A stretch of DNA of 64,000 nt from contig AP018269.1 of the NCBI GenBank assembly GCA_003994795.1, forward strand, positions 930,001 through 994,000, written 5' to 3'. A program made the position numbers and the translations under genes. Source of the stretch: Cylindrospermum sp. NIES-4074 (GTDB taxonomy: Bacteria; Cyanobacteriota; Cyanobacteriia; Cyanobacteriales; Nostocaceae). Under the pieces are notes generated by a model. It searched no databases and was not told where the DNA came from. It was given only the letters and a program-made list of their open reading frames with translations. Position 1 is the first letter of the stretch; every line of letters begins with the position of its first letter. Shown here in pieces: positions 39,183-51,277 of this stretch.

Positions 39183-39611
39183 CTAAATTGCTTCTCCCTT
39201 TTGCCAAAACTGTGCTAAAATCTCCCCTGGTTTTCTATCCCAGGTGTCAATATGCTCATATATCAAATTATCTGGATTGAATTTGTAGGTTGAGTAGCCA
39301 TTAAAGAACAAACGCGCTTTCCAAGGAACCCGTAAAACTCCCCGCACAGTCCACTTTGCTAAAATCGTATTTTCATCTGACTGATTTACCTCATGGACAT
39401 CAAAGTAGATTTGCGTAAAAAACAGCCGTGCATGAAATCGCAAAGTCCAAAATATAATCCGATAGTTGAATTTACCTTTAAATGTATTCACAGGATCTCG
39501 AAAATAGATATCCCTAGTATAGATATCATAGGAAATATCTTGCTCAAAAAGTGTTGGTAAATCCTGTTTGAGAGTTTTAATAACCTGCTCTATCTGTACT
39601 TGAGATTCCAT
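39183..39611 (-). CDS. DUF2358 protein
   Basis: This 142-residue protein belongs to the DUF2358 family, found in cyanobacteria and plant plastids and probably of NTF2-like fold; its function is unknown. Recognisable segments are the N-terminal IKTLKQDLPTLFEQDISYDI, IYFRDPVNTFKGKFNYR, the central TILAKWTVRGVLRVPWKARL, and HIDTWDRKPGEILAQFW. No signal peptide or membrane helix is present, so it should be cytoplasmic. The reconstructed native start of the DUF928 gene lies only about 27 bp downstream (39156), so the two may have formed an operon before the IS arrived. Confidence 0.85.
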   Translation of the reverse strand: MESQVQIEQVIKTLKQDLPTLFEQDISYDIYTRDIYFRDPVNTFKGKFNYRIIFWTLRFHARLFFTQIYFDVHEVNQSDENTILAKWTVRGVLRVPWKARLFFNGYSTYKFNPDNLIYEHIDTWDRKPGEILAQFWQKGEAI

Positions 39612-39677
39612 ATAACTTATCCACTAAAAACACTTTTGAATAAACTCTAAATACCTCACCTTGGATATCAAATCAGA

Positions 39678-41402
39678 TTATTCATGAACTGTCAGCGGTA
39701 AACGTACAGTGAACGTAGAACCCACCCCAAGCTGACTTTTGACAAGAATTTCACCACCCATCAACTGGCAAAAGTGATGGCTAATTGCTAAACCCAATCC
39801 AGTACCGCCATACTTTTTGGTAGTCGAGTTATCCCCTTGTGTAAAAGGTTTAAATAACTGTTGCTGTTGACTGTGAGACATGCCAATGCCTGTGTCGGTA
39901 ACGGTGAAACTAATAATGCCAAAAGGTGCATCTCGTAAAGAGTCTGTTTTTTCAGTTTTAACTATTAATTTTACTTTGCCATTGGTAGTAAACTTGGCAG
40001 CGTTGCTTAATAAGTTTAACAACACTTGCCGCATCCTAGTTTGATCAGCATACATCGTCCCCAGTTGCTCATCACAGTTTACTTCTAAGACATTGCCGTT
40101 TTTTTCGACCGCTGGTTTAACTGTGAGTACAAGGTTGTTGATCAACATGCCGATTTCAAATGTCTCCGGGTAGAGAGTCATTTTCCCGGCTTCAATTTTG
40201 GATAAATCAAGGATGTCGTTAATTAATTCCAGCAGATGCCTACCAGCAGAGTTAATGGTTTCCAGGTCAGTGATAAAATCTCCTGACAAATCTAAATCAG
40301 TAGCGTCATCTTGCAGCAGTTGGCTTAACCCAATTACAGCATTCAATGGTGTACGTAACTCATGGCTGACATTTGCTAGAAATTGGCTTTTAGCCTTGCT
40401 AGCAGCTTCTGCTAATTCTTTAGCTTGTTGTAGTTCTTTTGTCCGTTGAGATACCCGCTCAATTAGGCGATTGAGAGATTTCGCTAATAAGCCAATTTCA
40501 TCTTCAGTGGTGACAGGAGCGCGCAAATCAAAATTAGATTTCCGCGCCACCTGTTCAGCTACTTGAGTTACAGTAATCACTGGTTCAGCGATCGCACGAC
40601 TGGTACGCCAAGCAACAATGGCGGCGATCGCCACCGATACCAGCATACTCATGATCACAATTAATCTTTCAACTACCTTAGCCTGCTCCACATCCCTTTG
40701 CCTTTCCTGCTCTTGCTCTTGAGCAGTTCGCAAAATGTTGGTCAATTTCTCCGAAAGCTGATCTAGCCGAATGGCTGTTTCGCCACGCATAATAGTTAGC
40801 AGCTGCTCTCGTGCTACAGAAACCTTTTGTGGCTGCACCTGTGAAGTGTCAATTTGCTGCAAGACAGCTTCTATTTGATCAATGTAGGATTTTAAGTTAG
40901 TGGCGTAATCCTGCAATAAATTCTGTAAAGCAGCACTGTTTGCGGCCAGTCTCTTCGGTTTGCTGTCGATGAATCCAGAAATTTTTTGCTCCAATTTCTT
41001 AGCTTTGTTAACACTCTGGAGAAATTCAGCTTTTGTACTTAAAAGTCGTGGTGTATCTTCCAGTACAGCAACTAAGTTAGAGCTATGTAATTGTGCCCCT
41101 ACTACCGCATCTTTATAATTAGTCAGTAGTTGCCCTTGCTCATTAGCTTGATTTAATTGCCTAACTTCTCGTCCTCGGTAGTAGTTGGCAAGTACCAAAC
41201 CAGTTAGTGAGCCAAAAAAGCCAATCCCAATGGCCACAAAATAACCGTAGCCAATCTTTTGATGAATGCGCCAAGAACTAGCTTTGAGTTTCCCTCGCGA
41301 GGGAAATTCTATGGTTGGGAGTTCGTCTGTCGATGGCTCTTCGGCTGACACTTGTTTATTTTCTGAAGTGTTGTCAACAGGGTTTGGTTTTTGAGTTGGC
41401 AT
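39678..41402 (-). CDS. Membrane sensor histidine kinase with HAMP domain
   Basis: This 574-residue two-component sensor has two membrane helices at about 52-75 and 243-263. They bracket a helical extracytoplasmic domain rich in coiled coil (CHASE3-like in appearance). A HAMP domain (about 264-318) and short coiled coil lead to the HisKA domain with [18 protein letters not shown], phosphoacceptor His near 347. The ATPase domain shows the N-box [37 protein letters not shown] and GLGLAISHH. All boxes are intact. No response regulator is adjacent, so its partner is elsewhere. The start is ATG 41402. Confidence 0.92.
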   Translation of the reverse strand: MPTQKPNPVDNTSENKQVSAEEPSTDELPTIEFPSRGKLKASSWRIHQKIGYGYFVAIGIGFFGSLTGLVLANYYRGREVRQLNQANEQGQLLTNYKDAVVGAQLHSSNLVAVLEDTPRLLSTKAEFLQSVNKAKKLEQKISGFIDSKPKRLAANSAALQNLLQDYATNLKSYIDQIEAVLQQIDTSQVQPQKVSVAREQLLTIMRGETAIRLDQLSEKLTNILRTAQEQEQERQRDVEQAKVVERLIVIMSMLVSVAIAAIVAWRTSRAIAEPVITVTQVAEQVARKSNFDLRAPVTTEDEIGLLAKSLNRLIERVSQRTKELQQAKELAEAASKAKSQFLANVSHELRTPLNAVIGLSQLLQDDATDLDLSGDFITDLETINSAGRHLLELINDILDLSKIEAGKMTLYPETFEIGMLINNLVLTVKPAVEKNGNVLEVNCDEQLGTMYADQTRMRQVLLNLLSNAAKFTTNGKVKLIVKTEKTDSLRDAPFGIISFTVTDTGIGMSHSQQQQLFKPFTQGDNSTTKKYGGTGLGLAISHHFCQLMGGEILVKSQLGVGSTFTVRLPLTVHE

Positions 41403-42093
41403 CCCTCAAATATCCTTGCCATGCCGCAAAAATTACCCAATCAGTCTATCCTATACAATCACTCTAAATGTGATTAGCATTTACATTATCTTGTTTGATA
41501 ATAGGAGCAAATACCTCTTTATAAAATGTTAACATTATCTTATAGTATATTTGAGATCAATGTGAGTGCAAAAACTTGAGCGCGGTAAGCAGAATTTACC
41601 TTGAGCAGCAACAGGCTCACAATACATATTATTGTTCCCCCACACCCCACACCCCACACCCTAATTTTGCTCAATCCCAATAAGTTAATTGACGATCGCG
41701 GCTTAAGATAGCTTTAATATCAGATAAAATCGGCGTTTAGACTTGTATAAAGGAAAGGGAGGTTGTTTTTCGGATGATTTGTACTTCCATGAGTACGATT
41801 ATGAGCAGCTGACACGGCATGGGATAGTCGCTACCTGAGGATTCCAGTTAATTCATAAAACGAAACTCACAAAGCGGACTCTAAGACATCCTGTCACCTT
41901 CTGACTACGATCCCCCTACTGACTTTCTACCCTGTAGTTGATGCAGTAGAGATAACGGGGCAACTATGGTTAGAGGACACTAAAACCCTTTGTACCCTAA
42001 ACCCAGTTGTGCTGATGCACGAGTGCATTGCCTACTCAACAGCCAATTATCCGGATTAAAAAAACTCAACTGTCAAAAATATTGGGAGTGAAA
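41403..42093. other. 690-bp divergent region, kinase / CAAD gene
   Basis: It contains no convincing gene. A TTG-initiated extension of the downstream frame (42028) is less likely than the ATG at 42094. The region has a short CCCCACACCC tandem run (41637-41662) and a small hairpin, ATGCACGAGTGCAT (42016-42029). The CAAD gene seems to have a long leader. Confidence 0.4.
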
Positions 42094-42531
42094 ATGCAAG
42101 AATCGGAATTCGCGGAAACCAAGTCAAAAGACGTAACAGTGCCAGAAATCAATAGCCAAGCGGGAACTATCACTAAACTCCAGCCTCCTGTCCAGTCTCA
42201 AGAGCAATGGCTAAAATACGGTGAACAAGTTTCTAGCTTTTTAGGCACATTGCCAGAATACTTAGGTAGCTTCTTTAATCAATACAAGCAGCCTTTAGTT
42301 ACCCTGGGTTTAGTACTGACAGCAATTGTCTCAGTTAAGGTACTTTTGGCTATATTGGATGCTTTGAATGATATTCCTTTGGTAGCACCTACTTTTGAGT
42401 TGATTGGAATTGGTTATTCCGCTTGGTTTGTTTACCGCTATTTACTCAAAGCCTCGACAAGAGAAGAGTTAACTAGTGAAATTACCACCCTCAAATCACA
42501 AGTTGTCGGTGAACAAACTCCAGAAGCTTAA
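42094..42531 (+). CDS. CAAD-domain thylakoid membrane protein
   Basis: This 145-residue protein carries the CAAD domain, first seen as a membrane-anchoring appendage of cyanobacterial aminoacyl-tRNA synthetases and also found in stand-alone (CurT/CURT1-like) thylakoid proteins. A disordered N-terminus (about 1-55) is followed by an amphipathic helix (YGEQVSSFLGTLPEYLGSFF). Two membrane helices come next, LVTLGLVLTAIVSVKVLLAIL and FELIGIGYSAWFVYRYLL, and then a short charged helix. No synthetase domain is attached. It may shape or attach to thylakoids. ATG 42094 is preceded by GGAG at a good spacing; a TTG at 42028 would add 22 residues. Confidence 0.85.
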   Translation: MQESEFAETKSKDVTVPEINSQAGTITKLQPPVQSQEQWLKYGEQVSSFLGTLPEYLGSFFNQYKQPLVTLGLVLTAIVSVKVLLAILDALNDIPLVAPTFELIGIGYSAWFVYRYLLKASTREELTSEITTLKSQVVGEQTPEA

Positions 42532-42597
42532 TATGTAACTGTTACTACTCTGCGGGAAGTCCCGCAGGGTAGTTGATATTTTCCATTCCAGACTTCA

Positions 42598-43593
42598 CTA
42601 AGGCGATCGCTTTAAGTATGGTGAGGGAATCGCCTCTAACCTCCCCATTCGTACCAAAGCTTGATGAATCATTACCACTACCTCGGCACGGGTAGCTGCT
42701 TTGTTGGGAGCTAAGACTTGGGAATCAGGATAGTTGATCACCAAACCATTAGCTGAAGCAGCTGCTATCTTAGCTGTAGCGTATGCGGGAATATCTTGAG
42801 CATCTTGATAGTTAGTTAAAATCTGCTTCGTAGTCGCGGGTGGTTTGAGATTCAACCCGCTAACAAGCGCCACTAAAACTTCCACACGCGAAATCTTTTG
42901 TTCGGGTTTGAAAATTTTGTTAGGGTAGCCTTTTAAAAATCCTGTATTGATGGCTTGGTTAATTGCTGGTGTAGCCCAGAATTTTGCTGGTACGTCTTTA
43001 AAGGTAATGGTGGATTTCCCCAAGTCCTGGTTAAAAGCTTGTTGCAGCATAGCGGCAAATTCAGCGCGGTTTACAGGCTGATTTGGTCTAAAAGTATAAT
43101 CGGGAAACCCTTTAATTATGCCGCGAGCAGAAAGCGCGTTAATAAAACGCCGACTCCAGAAATCCCCAGGTACATCATTAAAGGCAATTGGTGGGGGAAT
43201 GGTTGACTTTTGCTCTGTTGGCGTTACTAAAGAAAACACTGAGGATGTAACAGACGGCGGTGACTTAATGACGATTTTGGGAGGGGGGGGAGTAGGGGAG
43301 GCAGGGGGAGCAGGGGGAGCAGGGGAAGCAGGGGAGGCAGGGGAAGCAGGGGAGTCAGGGGGAGGTACTGGATTTAGTGGCAGACTCAGAGAAGGAGTTG
43401 GAGAGGGTGGTAGCACCCCGTTCAAATTCCAGTCGGAGTCTCTACGGGAAAATGACCAAAATAGAATCGTGCCGATGGTGGCAAAGGCAACCAGGACGGC
43501 TATAAATTCATCAAAGCCAAGGGTAGTTTTTGGAGATGACTGGCGATCGCGCAACGCCCGCCGTAGGCGATCGCCTGGAGGTAAATTTGTCAT
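42598..43593 (-). CDS. Membrane-anchored protein with three SLH domains and Pro-rich linker
   Basis: In this 331-residue protein a short cytoplasmic N-terminus is followed by one hydrophobic helix (about 30-48, FIAVLVAFATIGTILFW). A Pro/Ala/Ser-rich linker (about 62-108) precedes three SLH domains at about 140-320: FNDVPGDFWSRRFINALSAR, then FKDVPAKFWATPAINQAI, then a diverged third copy with NYPDSQVLAPNKAATRAEVV. SLH repeats suggest binding to the cell wall from the periplasmic side. ATG 43593 (MTNLPPGDRL) with upstream GGGG is preferred; the frame is open to 43620. It shares the third-repeat pattern with the SLH protein at 19284-21020. Confidence 0.87.
   Translation of the reverse strand: MTNLPPGDRLRRALRDRQSSPKTTLGFDEFIAVLVAFATIGTILFWSFSRRDSDWNLNGVLPPSPTPSLSLPLNPVPPPDSPASPASPASPAPPAPPASPTPPPPKIVIKSPPSVTSSVFSLVTPTEQKSTIPPPIAFNDVPGDFWSRRFINALSARGIIKGFPDYTFRPNQPVNRAEFAAMLQQAFNQDLGKSTITFKDVPAKFWATPAINQAINTGFLKGYPNKIFKPEQKISRVEVLVALVSGLNLKPPATTKQILTNYQDAQDIPAYATAKIAAASANGLVINYPDSQVLAPNKAATRAEVVVMIHQALVRMGRLEAIPSPYLKRSP
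43281..43366. repeat. Nine-base coding minisatellite in the SLH gene
   Basis: On the plus strand GGGGGAGCA/GGGGAAGCA-like 9-mers repeat about eight times. On the coding (minus) strand they give the SPASPAPPAP linker. The repeat is in frame, so changes in copy number would alter linker length without a frameshift. Confidence 0.8.
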
Positions 43594-43657
43594 CGTAATT
43601 CCCCGGAAATTAAGCCACAAATGACCATTTTAGTACGATATCCACCCCCGAATTAAA

Positions 43658-44947
43658 TTACAGCACCCGCAATAAGCTAGGAATACTGTCTATTGCTTCC
43701 AAGGTATGAATTTCTGCCAGGGCCTGCCGAAAATCGCCTTCCCGGACATCATGGGTAACTACCACAATCTCCGCTAATTCTCCTTGAAACCCAGTTTGCA
43801 CTACAGATTCTAAGCTAACGCCGTAGTTACCAAAGCAAGTCCCCAATTTACCGATCACCCCGGATTGGTCTTTAGTCAGGAAACGGGCATAAAATCGAGT
43901 TACCAGTTCTGCAATTGGGGCAATTTGACAGTAATGATGATGCCCACAAGCTAACAGGGGATTCAGTCCTGCTGTACTAGTTTTCAGAGTTGCCACAAGA
44001 TTTAAAATATCCGATGATACCGCGCTGGCAGTGGGCCCCGCACCAGCACCAGGGCCGAAAAACATCACCTGCCCGATGGGTTCACCTTCTACAAGAATGG
44101 CGTTATAAACGCCGTTAATGCTAGCTAAAGGATGTGTTTGGGGTACTAAGGTGGGATGGACTCTGACGGATAGCTGAGAGTTATCGCTGGTTTGGCGTTT
44201 AGCTACTGCCAGCAATTTAATCACAAATCCCAATTTTTCTGCATAGGCAATATCTGTTTTGCTAACTTGCCGAATGCCTTCACAATAGACATCTTCCAAG
44301 TGGATGCGTCCACCAAAAGCTAAGGATGCGAGGATAGCAATTTTATCTCCTGCGTCTAAGCCATCTACATCAGCAGTGGGGTCAGCCTCAGCGTAACCCA
44401 ATCTTTGGGCATCAGCTAAGACATCGCTAAAGTTACTACCTTCTGTTTGCATCCGCGTCAGGATGTAGTTAGTTGTACCGTTAACGATGCCAGTTACAGC
44501 ATGAATGCGGTTTACACTTAAAGACTGCTTCAGGGGTTGAATCACGGGAATACCGCCACCAACAGCGGCTTCTAACATGACATATACCCCGGCTTGATTA
44601 GCGGCTGTAAAGATTTCTGCCCCAAAACGAGCGATCGCAGCTTTATTGGCAGTAACTATGTGTTTACCGTTGCTGATGGCTTTGAGAATTAGCGATCGCG
44701 CAGGTTCCAGTCCACCCATTACCTCAACGACTATATCCACTTCTGGATCGCTGACAATTGCTTCTAAGTCTGTGGTTAAAACTCCCGCAGACAACTCGAC
44801 TGCACGGGGTCGATTTAGCGATCGCACTCCCACCCGATAGATTTCGATCTCCTGTAACAACGGGTGACGTCCAGTCCTGTCTTGCAACAGTTTTACTGTA
44901 CCCGCCCCCACGGTGCCCAATCCCAGTATTCCCAGTTTTACACCCAC
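43658..44947 (-). CDS. hom: Homoserine dehydrogenase
   Basis: This 429-residue NAD(P)-dependent enzyme reduces aspartate semialdehyde to homoserine on the way to threonine and methionine. Visible features are the Rossmann GILGLGTVGAGTV at the N-terminus, TANKAAIARFG (about 100-110), and GGGIPVIQPLKQSL. The catalytic domain contains GIVNGTTNYILTRM and GYAEADPTADVDGLDAGDK. A C-terminal ACT domain (about 350-429, GVIGKLGTCFGNYGVSLESV) is a likely site of feedback control. GTG 44947 (MGVKLGILG) is chosen as the start; a TTG at 44968 would add seven residues. No thrB or thrC gene is adjacent. Confidence 0.95.
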   Translation of the reverse strand: MGVKLGILGLGTVGAGTVKLLQDRTGRHPLLQEIEIYRVGVRSLNRPRAVELSAGVLTTDLEAIVSDPEVDIVVEVMGGLEPARSLILKAISNGKHIVTANKAAIARFGAEIFTAANQAGVYVMLEAAVGGGIPVIQPLKQSLSVNRIHAVTGIVNGTTNYILTRMQTEGSNFSDVLADAQRLGYAEADPTADVDGLDAGDKIAILASLAFGGRIHLEDVYCEGIRQVSKTDIAYAEKLGFVIKLLAVAKRQTSDNSQLSVRVHPTLVPQTHPLASINGVYNAILVEGEPIGQVMFFGPGAGAGPTASAVSSDILNLVATLKTSTAGLNPLLACGHHHYCQIAPIAELVTRFYARFLTKDQSGVIGKLGTCFGNYGVSLESVVQTGFQGELAEIVVVTHDVREGDFRQALAEIHTLEAIDSIPSLLRVL

Positions 44948-45130
44948 AAATTTTGCACCCAAGTTCAAAAATTTAGTGCTGAGGAGCCAGTTACTAAATT
45001 CTGAGTCCCTCTAAGTACTTAGTACTTTACCACTCAGAACCAGAGAACTCTTTCCTCAACTTTATAATATTCATAAAAAAACAATAGTAGGCAGGGCATC
45101 TGCCCCACCTACTTATTCAGACATCGATTC

Positions 45131-45186
45131 TCAGCACTCAGCACCCAGCACTCAGCCCTCAGCCCTCAGCACTCAGCACTCGGCAC
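45131..45186. repeat. Heptameric tandem repeat (TCAGCAC, eight units)
   Basis: Eight seven-base units (TCAGCAC with variants CCAGCAC, TCAGCCC, TCGGCAC) end four bases before the petH stop codon. This is the classic cyanobacterial short tandem heptamer. It lies in the petH 3' region and may influence transcript end or be neutral. Confidence 0.85.
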
Positions 45187-45190
45187 TTAG

Positions 45191-47784
<2,594 letters not shown>

Positions 47785-48789
47785 ATGACCATTAAGCCGG
47801 AACGCGTGGTACTGATTGGAGTAGCCGGAGACTCTGGATGCGGTAAATCTACGTTTTTGCGTCGTTTGATAGATTTGTTTGGTGAAGACCTCATGACGGT
47901 TATCTGCTTGGATGACTATCATTGTCTGGATCGCAAACAGCGCAAAGAAACTGGGATCACCGCACTAGACCCCAGGGCCAACAATTTTGACCTCATGTAT
48001 GAGCAAATTAAAGCGCTCAAGAATGGTCAAGCAATTAATAAGCCGATTTACAACCACGAAACCGGCTTGCTCGATCCCCCAGAGCGGGTAGAGCCAAACC
48101 ACATTATAGTGGTTGAGGGACTGCATCCGTTATATGATGAGCGGGTGCGATCGCTAATTGATTTCAGCGTGTATTTCGACATCAGCGATGAAGTCAAAAT
48201 TGCCTGGAAAATCCAGCGAGATATGGCTGAAAGGGGACATCGCTACGAAGATGTCTTAGCCCAAATCAATTCCCGTAAACCAGACTTTGAAAAGTTTATC
48301 GAACCACAAAGAGAATTTGCCGATGTGGTTCTCCAAGTATTACCTACAAATTTGATCAAAAACGACACAGAACGCAAAGTTTTACGGGTACGTATGCTCC
48401 AACGGGAAGGTAAGGAAGGCTTTGAGCCAACCTACCTCTTTGATGAAGGGTCAACAATTCAGTGGACTCCTTGCGGCCGGAAACTGACCTGTTCTTACCC
48501 TGGGATGCAACTGTATTACGGTTCCGATGTCTACTATGGCCGCTACGTTTCCGTATTAGAAGTAGATGGTCAATTCGACAATCTGGAAGAAGTCATTTAC
48601 ATCGAAACCCATCTCAGTAAGACATCTACCAAATATCAAGGTGAGTTGACTCACTTGTTGCTCCAGCACCGCGAGTATCCAGGTTCCAATAATGGTACTG
48701 GTTTGTTCCAAGTGCTTACAGGTTTGAAAATGCGTGCTGCCTATGAGCTGTTGACGACTCAGGAAGCAAAGCTAGCAGTTCAAGTTTAA
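47785..48789 (+). CDS. prk: Phosphoribulokinase
   Basis: This 334-residue Calvin-cycle enzyme phosphorylates ribulose 5-phosphate to ribulose 1,5-bisphosphate. The P-loop GVAGDSGCGKST spans 12-23. Cys19 and Cys41 (VICLDDYHCLD) are the redox-sensitive pair that is oxidised in the dark and bound by CP12/GAPDH. Substrate residues occur in RKETGITALDPRANNFDLM and YNHETGLLDPPERVEP, and the Walker B-like HIIVVEGLHPLYDERV is present. The length equals other cyanobacterial enzymes. ATG 47785 follows a clear ribosome site, and a hairpin with T-run follows the stop. Redox control is thus expected in addition to transcriptional control. Confidence 0.98.
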   Translation: MTIKPERVVLIGVAGDSGCGKSTFLRRLIDLFGEDLMTVICLDDYHCLDRKQRKETGITALDPRANNFDLMYEQIKALKNGQAINKPIYNHETGLLDPPERVEPNHIIVVEGLHPLYDERVRSLIDFSVYFDISDEVKIAWKIQRDMAERGHRYEDVLAQINSRKPDFEKFIEPQREFADVVLQVLPTNLIKNDTERKVLRVRMLQREGKEGFEPTYLFDEGSTIQWTPCGRKLTCSYPGMQLYYGSDVYYGRYVSVLEVDGQFDNLEEVIYIETHLSKTSTKYQGELTHLLLQHREYPGSNNGTGLFQVLTGLKMRAAYELLTTQEAKLAVQV

Positions 48790-48816
48790 AGCAGCAGTAT
48801 TTGTGTCAATGGTTGC

Positions 48817-48846
48817 GGGGGCGCTGTTTGGTGTCCCCTCTTTTTT
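48817..48846 (+). terminator. Rho-independent terminator of prk
   Basis: GGGGGCGC pairs with GTGTCCCC (two G-T wobbles) around a short loop and is followed by TCTTTTTT, 28 bases after the prk stop. Confidence 0.8.
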
Positions 48847-49030
48847 GTGGAAAAAAAGCCTTAATACTATCTCTTTTATTAAATATTGAAATCCAGTAAC
48901 TGGTTTTTCTATAGATCAGAAGACACTTATTAGTGGATGTGTAATTATTGTTATGATTTCATAAATTAGAGTAACTGCACTAAATACCTTTATTCAGTCA
49001 GTGAAAACACTCTTAAAGGAGGAATTTACC

Positions 49031-50269
49031 TTGTCTCGACGCTATCTATTCACCTCCGAGTCAGTAACAGAAGGTCATCCAGATAAAATCTGCGATCAGA
49101 TTTCTGATACGATTATCGATGCCTTACTGTCAGAAGATCCTAGCAGCCGTGTTGCTGCTGAGGTAGTAGTTAATACTGGTTTAGTGCTAATAACTGGTGA
49201 AATTACTACCAAAGCTAATGTTAATTATGTCAAGCTCGCCCGCAAGAAAATTGCGGAAATTGGCTATACTGATGCCGATAACGGCTTTTCTGCCAACAGC
49301 GCCAGCGTTTTAGTAGCTTTGGATGAACAATCACCTGATATTGCCCAAGGTGTAAACACTGCCCAAGAAACCCGTGCTCAGGATAGTGATCAACTATTCG
49401 ACAAAATTGGTGCAGGTGATCAAGGAATCATGTTCGGTTTCGCGAGCAACGAAACACCAGAACTGATGCCCTTACCCATTAGTCTCGCTCACCGCATTGC
49501 TCGCAGACTGTCAGCAGTTCGCAAAACAGGTGAATTACCATACCTGCGCCCCGATGGCAAGACCCAAGTAACTGTAGTCTACGAAAATGGACGTCCCGTA
49601 GGCATTGATACGATATTGATTTCCACCCAGCATACAGCCACCATTGGGGAAATCACGGATGAGGCGGCGGTACAAGCCAAGATTAAAGCAGACCTCTGGT
49701 CAGCGGTTGTCCAACCTGTTTTTGGCGACATTGACGTTAAACCAGATGAACAAACACGTTTTTTAGTGAATCCTACGGGCAAATTTGTCATTGGTGGCCC
49801 TCAAGGTGACTCTGGTCTAACGGGACGGAAAATTATTGTGGATACCTACGGTGGCTATTCACGACATGGCGGTGGTGCTTTTTCTGGCAAAGACCCCACC
49901 AAGGTAGACCGTTCTGCTGCCTATGCGGCTCGCTATGTGGCGAAAAATATTGTCGCTGCTGGGTTGGCAGAAAAAGTTGAAATCCAGCTATCCTATGCTA
50001 TTGGAGTAGCGCGACCAACAAGCATTCTGGTGGATACATTTGGTACTGGCAAAGTCGATGAAGACACCTTGCTGGAATTAGTCAAAGAGCACTTTGAACT
50101 CCGTCCGGCAGGCATTATCCATGCCTTTAATTTACGCAACTTACCAAGTGAACGAGGCGGACGTTTTTATCAGGACGTCGCGGCTTATGGTCATTTTGGC
50201 AGGACTGATTTAGATTTGCCTTGGGAACGCACCGATAAGGCAGATGTTTTAAAGCAAGCGGTCAAATAG
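49031..50269 (+). CDS. metK: S-adenosylmethionine synthetase
   Basis: This 412-residue enzyme makes S-adenosylmethionine from methionine and ATP. Characteristic motifs are [18 protein letters not shown] near the N-terminus, [12 protein letters not shown] (about 124-135), the P-loop-like [20 protein letters not shown], and [19 protein letters not shown]. The start is chosen by its ribosome site: AAAGGAGG at 49015-49022 stands eight bases before TTG 49031 ([11 protein letters not shown]), where family homology begins. The frame continues up to GTG 49001, which lies upstream of that site and is therefore unlikely. It is probably monocistronic, with strong hairpins downstream. Confidence 0.97.
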   Translation: MSRRYLFTSESVTEGHPDKICDQISDTIIDALLSEDPSSRVAAEVVVNTGLVLITGEITTKANVNYVKLARKKIAEIGYTDADNGFSANSASVLVALDEQSPDIAQGVNTAQETRAQDSDQLFDKIGAGDQGIMFGFASNETPELMPLPISLAHRIARRLSAVRKTGELPYLRPDGKTQVTVVYENGRPVGIDTILISTQHTATIGEITDEAAVQAKIKADLWSAVVQPVFGDIDVKPDEQTRFLVNPTGKFVIGGPQGDSGLTGRKIIVDTYGGYSRHGGGAFSGKDPTKVDRSAAYAARYVAKNIVAAGLAEKVEIQLSYAIGVARPTSILVDTFGTGKVDEDTLLELVKEHFELRPAGIIHAFNLRNLPSERGGRFYQDVAAYGHFGRTDLDLPWERTDKADVLKQAVK

Positions 50270-50324
50270 TCGCTTTTGGCAGTATCGATTAGACCCTAAC
50301 TTAGATTTATCAGCTATTTATTTT

Positions 50325-50361
50325 CAGGTTATGGGTAAATTTACAAGTTGCCCATAACCTG
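50325..50361 (+). terminator. Hairpin after metK
   Basis: CAGGTTATGGG and CCCATAACCTG form a perfect 11-bp stem 55 bases past the metK stop, followed by ATTTCTC, a weak T-run. A second hairpin (CCTTTGCT…AGCAGAGG with inner ATGGC/GCCAT) lies at about 50389-50432 and is followed by TTTAATTT. Either may end the metK transcript. Confidence 0.6.
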
Positions 50362-50529
50362 ATTTCTCTAGCTGCTAGCAAAATAAAAGCCCTTTGCTCT
50401 CATTATGGCGAAGCCATTATCAAGCAGAGGGGTTTAATTTACTTTCACATTTTTCTAAATGCGGTTTCTCAGAAGCAAGACCCGCAACAGCCTATGTTAG
50501 TAGAAGGTAACTGACCTAATTAGTTCAGC

Positions 50530-50985
50530 CTACTTCCAATCAGGAATTTGTGCATCTTCTCCACCAATACCGATTCCGGTGTTATATATTTCAGCTTCAG
50601 TAATATTTAAATCATCCATTGAAGCTTTATACACATTGGAGTCGTGAATCGTCGCACGGGTAAAGTTGGCCCGGTTGAGATTGGCTTGCTTCAAATTCAC
50701 GTTGGTTACATAAGCTGATGTTAAGTTCGCACCTGCCAAGTTTGCATCAGTTAAGTCGGCACCTTCAAGGTTAGCTTTTGTCAGGTTAGCACCTTGGAGA
50801 TTTGCGCCTCGCAAGTCAGCACCGATTAAATGAGCACCACTGAGGTTGACTCCTGATAGATTGCACTTCATGCATTCCCCAGTTGACAACAGCTTTTGCA
50901 AGTCTTGGGAGTTCTCAGCTTTAACTGAGCCGATAAAAAATAGGGGAGTGACTAAGGCCATAGCTGCTAATAGCTGGAGTTTCAT
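50530..50985 (-). CDS. Exported pentapeptide-repeat protein
   Basis: This 151-residue protein has a signal peptide (about 1-22, LQLLAAMALVTPLFFIGSVKA). A short segment with a CMKC pair follows, then about thirteen pentapeptide units of the A(D/N)Lxx type (LIGADLRGANLQGANLTKAN…) from about 40 to 110. These repeats form a right-handed square beta-helix. The C-terminus is acidic and ends in PDWK. It is predicted to be periplasmic or lumenal; the function is unknown. ATG 50985 with GGGGG upstream is the natural start, although the frame is open to 51015. The CxxC just after the signal could bind a metal or form a disulfide. Confidence 0.85.
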   Translation of the reverse strand: MKLQLLAAMALVTPLFFIGSVKAENSQDLQKLLSTGECMKCNLSGVNLSGAHLIGADLRGANLQGANLTKANLEGADLTDANLAGANLTSAYVTNVNLKQANLNRANFTRATIHDSNVYKASMDDLNITEAEIYNTGIGIGGEDAQIPDWK

Positions 50986-51277
50986 AATTTTTCCCCCTTG
51001 GTAATCACTTAGCATCCGTTCTTTCCCTCACACTTCTATTATCTCACTAAATTACTTCTGGGATGTTGATTTATCTTACAAACTGTTGGTGATCCTTATT
51101 CGCTGGGGTGATGATGCCAGGATTCCTATTGCTGCTAGATTTGAGGCATGATTGACTGATGAAGACTGCCAAATTACCGCTGTTAAATCTAGTGTTAAAT
51201 ATTTTTAAGCGATCGCACTACTGGGCGCAGTTGCTCATTAGCAGTTTATGAGTATTTCCTCCTAGTCGCACTGGTAA

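Noticed and set aside
48847-49030. SAM riboswitch upstream of metK
   Set aside because: I looked for the conserved core and multi-stem layout of SAM riboswitches and saw only an AT-rich leader with a plain AAAGGAGG ribosome site.
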